Source: Streptomyces sp. NBC_01231
GTDB taxonomy: Bacteria > Actinomycetota > Actinomycetes > Streptomycetales > Streptomycetaceae
NCBI GenBank assembly: GCA_035999765.1
Contig: CP108521.1
Span: 1,116,001 to 1,180,000 of the forward strand
Direction: 5' to 3'
DNA length: 64,000 nt
A program made the translations under genes and the position numbers. This document shows, in pieces, positions 63,183-64,000 of the stretch (position 1 is the first letter of the stretch; the number at the start of each line of letters is the position of its first letter). A model generated the notes under the pieces. It saw only the letters and a program-made list of their open reading frames with translations, was not told the DNA's origin and did no database searches.

Positions 63183-63223
63183 GAGCTCTGCCGTACCGCC
63201 CCCGCCGCGGTACGGCAGAGCTC
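63183..63223 (+). terminator. Terminator after the GH30 gene
   Basis: A perfect 17-bp stem (arm GAGCTCTGCCGTACCGC) with a 7-base loop, 24 bases after the stop, followed by TTGCCG. Ends the galactan operon. Confidence 0.88.
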
Positions 63224-63429
63224 TTGCCGTGGGAAGGGGCGGCACGTACGTCCGGCCGACGTCCTGCTCGTCCGCGGTGACGGCAACGGCCGTCTCACCT
63301 CGCCGCGCTGGTCGCGCGCTCACCCACCCCGAGGGCGGGCCGGAGCCGCCGGCGCCCGTGGTGACGTATCCGCTGTGGAGCTGACCGGGCCACCGAGCCG
63401 CCTCGGGACTTCCGGCGGCCCGCCGTCCG

Positions 63430-64000
63430 TCACGACTCGTCGTCCGGCCGCGGGGGCATGAGGTCGGCGATGAGCCGGTCGCCCGTCACGGTCCGGTCGT
63501 CCTTGTGGTCCTGCCACCGGTCGAAGGTGTGCGCCGCCGCGTCCGCGAAGGAACCCGGCAGGCCGCTGCCGCGCCAGGCCTCGGCGATCTCCCGCATCTC
63601 CGGCTCCCACCGCCAGGCCCTGGCCCCCGCGCTCGCCAGGTGCTCCGGCCGGGCCAGCGGAGTGTCGGGCAGCAGGTGCGCGGCGAGGTCGCGGAGGTCG
63701 TCGAGGACCCCGTGGTCGGCGGCGAGGGCACTGGCCTCGGCGGCGAGCGCGTACGAGATCTTGTTGTAGGCGGCGAAGGCCAGCTTGAGCGCCGACGCGC
63801 GGCCGACCGGCCCGGCCAGGACGACCGGGGTCAGGGCGGTGCCGTCGAACAGGGCCCGCACCGTCTCCACCGCCGGGTCGTCGCCGGACAGATACAGCCG
63901 GGTGACGCCGGCCTCGCGGGGAGGCGGCCCGGTGATGCCGCCGTCGGCCACGGTCGCCCCGTTCTCCCGCACCACCCGGGTGATCTGTTCCATCCGGCGG
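63430..64000 (-). CDS. NAD(P)-dependent oxidoreductase, C-terminal DUF1932 part (cut by window edge)
   Basis: The gene enters from beyond 64000; about 190 C-terminal residues are visible. They begin in the end of a nucleotide-binding domain (RVVRENGATVADGGITGPPP, TRLYLSGDDPAVETVRALFD) and pass into a helical domain with GPVGRASALKLAFAAYNKISYALAAE. The shape is that of the 6-phosphogluconate/3-hydroxyisobutyrate dehydrogenase group with a DUF1932 C-terminus, where GxxS/K residues bind substrate. The Rossmann GxGxxG lies outside the window. It is convergent with the galactan operon and unlikely to belong to it. Confidence 0.82.
   Translation of the reverse strand, partial: RRMEQITRVVRENGATVADGGITGPPPREAGVTRLYLSGDDPAVETVRALFDGTALTPVVLAGPVGRASALKLAFAAYNKISYALAAEASALAADHGVLDDLRDLAAHLLPDTPLARPEHLASAGARAWRWEPEMREIAEAWRGSGLPGSFADAAAHTFDRWQDHKDDRTVTGDRLIADLMPPRPDDES

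Noticed and set aside
58579..63323. Long minus-strand frames across GH42 and GH30
   Set aside because: Shadow frames of two strongly supported glycosidase genes.

Overview
The window reads as the chromosome of a Streptomyces or close relative. It has very high GC, GTG as well as ATG starts, frequent ATGA/GTGA start-stop overlaps, CHAD, SpoIIE-phosphatase, DUF2264 and SCO0607-type genes, a class F sortase and many secreted hydrolases. I saw no rRNA, convincing tRNA, CRISPR array, transposase, integrase or phage gene. All family names come from reading translations and from memory of the families; no search was run.

Layout. 1-4.4 kb: an exported-protein pair, a SpoIIE-type phosphatase, and an IclR regulator divergent from a GH53 endo-beta-1,4-galactanase with palindromic operators between them. 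4.6-8.3 kb: a P450 lacking the usual ExxR motif, a two-helix membrane protein and a FAD monooxygenase. 8.3-12.5 kb: a PIG-V-like mannosyltransferase coupled to a GT2-GtrA fusion, then a SigE-family sigma factor with a membrane partner and a 13-bp tandem repeat. 12.5-21.7 kb: phosphoglucomutase, a CYTH-CHAD protein, a MASE1/SpoIIE phosphatase pair, a secreted protein with HTGGGAL repeats next to a class F sortase, a small secreted protein, and a streptogrisin-like protease with a repeat-rich pro-region. 22-29.4 kb: a probable sugar-uptake operon (DeoR/LacI hybrid regulator, binding protein, two permeases, 2-hydroxyacid dehydrogenase, DUF2264 protein) whose genes mostly overlap by 4 bases.

30.2-41 kb is the most interesting part: acyl-CoA carboxylase beta subunit, fatty acyl-AMP ligase (FAAL), a Pks13-like synthase (ACP-KS-AT-ACP-TE), an antigen-85-like esterase, a PucR-type regulator and a cutinase. 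These are the same families that make up the mycolic-acid condensation locus of mycobacteria (accD4-pks13-fadD32-culp6-fbpD-fbpA). Streptomycetes are not known to make mycolates, so this may specify an undescribed alpha-branched beta-keto or beta-hydroxy lipid and its transfer outside the cell.

43.3-48.3 kb: lipid kinase, alkyl-DHAP-synthase-like flavoprotein, TetR regulator and GlpD, arranged as I recall for Rv2252-Rv2249c of M. tuberculosis. 48.3-53.9 kb: methyltransferase, GH25 muramidase, an orphan LAETG sorting signal, a shortened SRPBCC gene, DoxX and hemerythrin proteins. 54.1-63.2 kb: a LacI regulator and an ABC importer divergent around two perfect palindromes, then GH42 beta-galactosidase and a GH30 endo-beta-1,6-galactanase, a plant arabinogalactan utilisation locus that complements the GH53 enzyme at the left end. 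The right edge cuts a DUF1932-type oxidoreductase.
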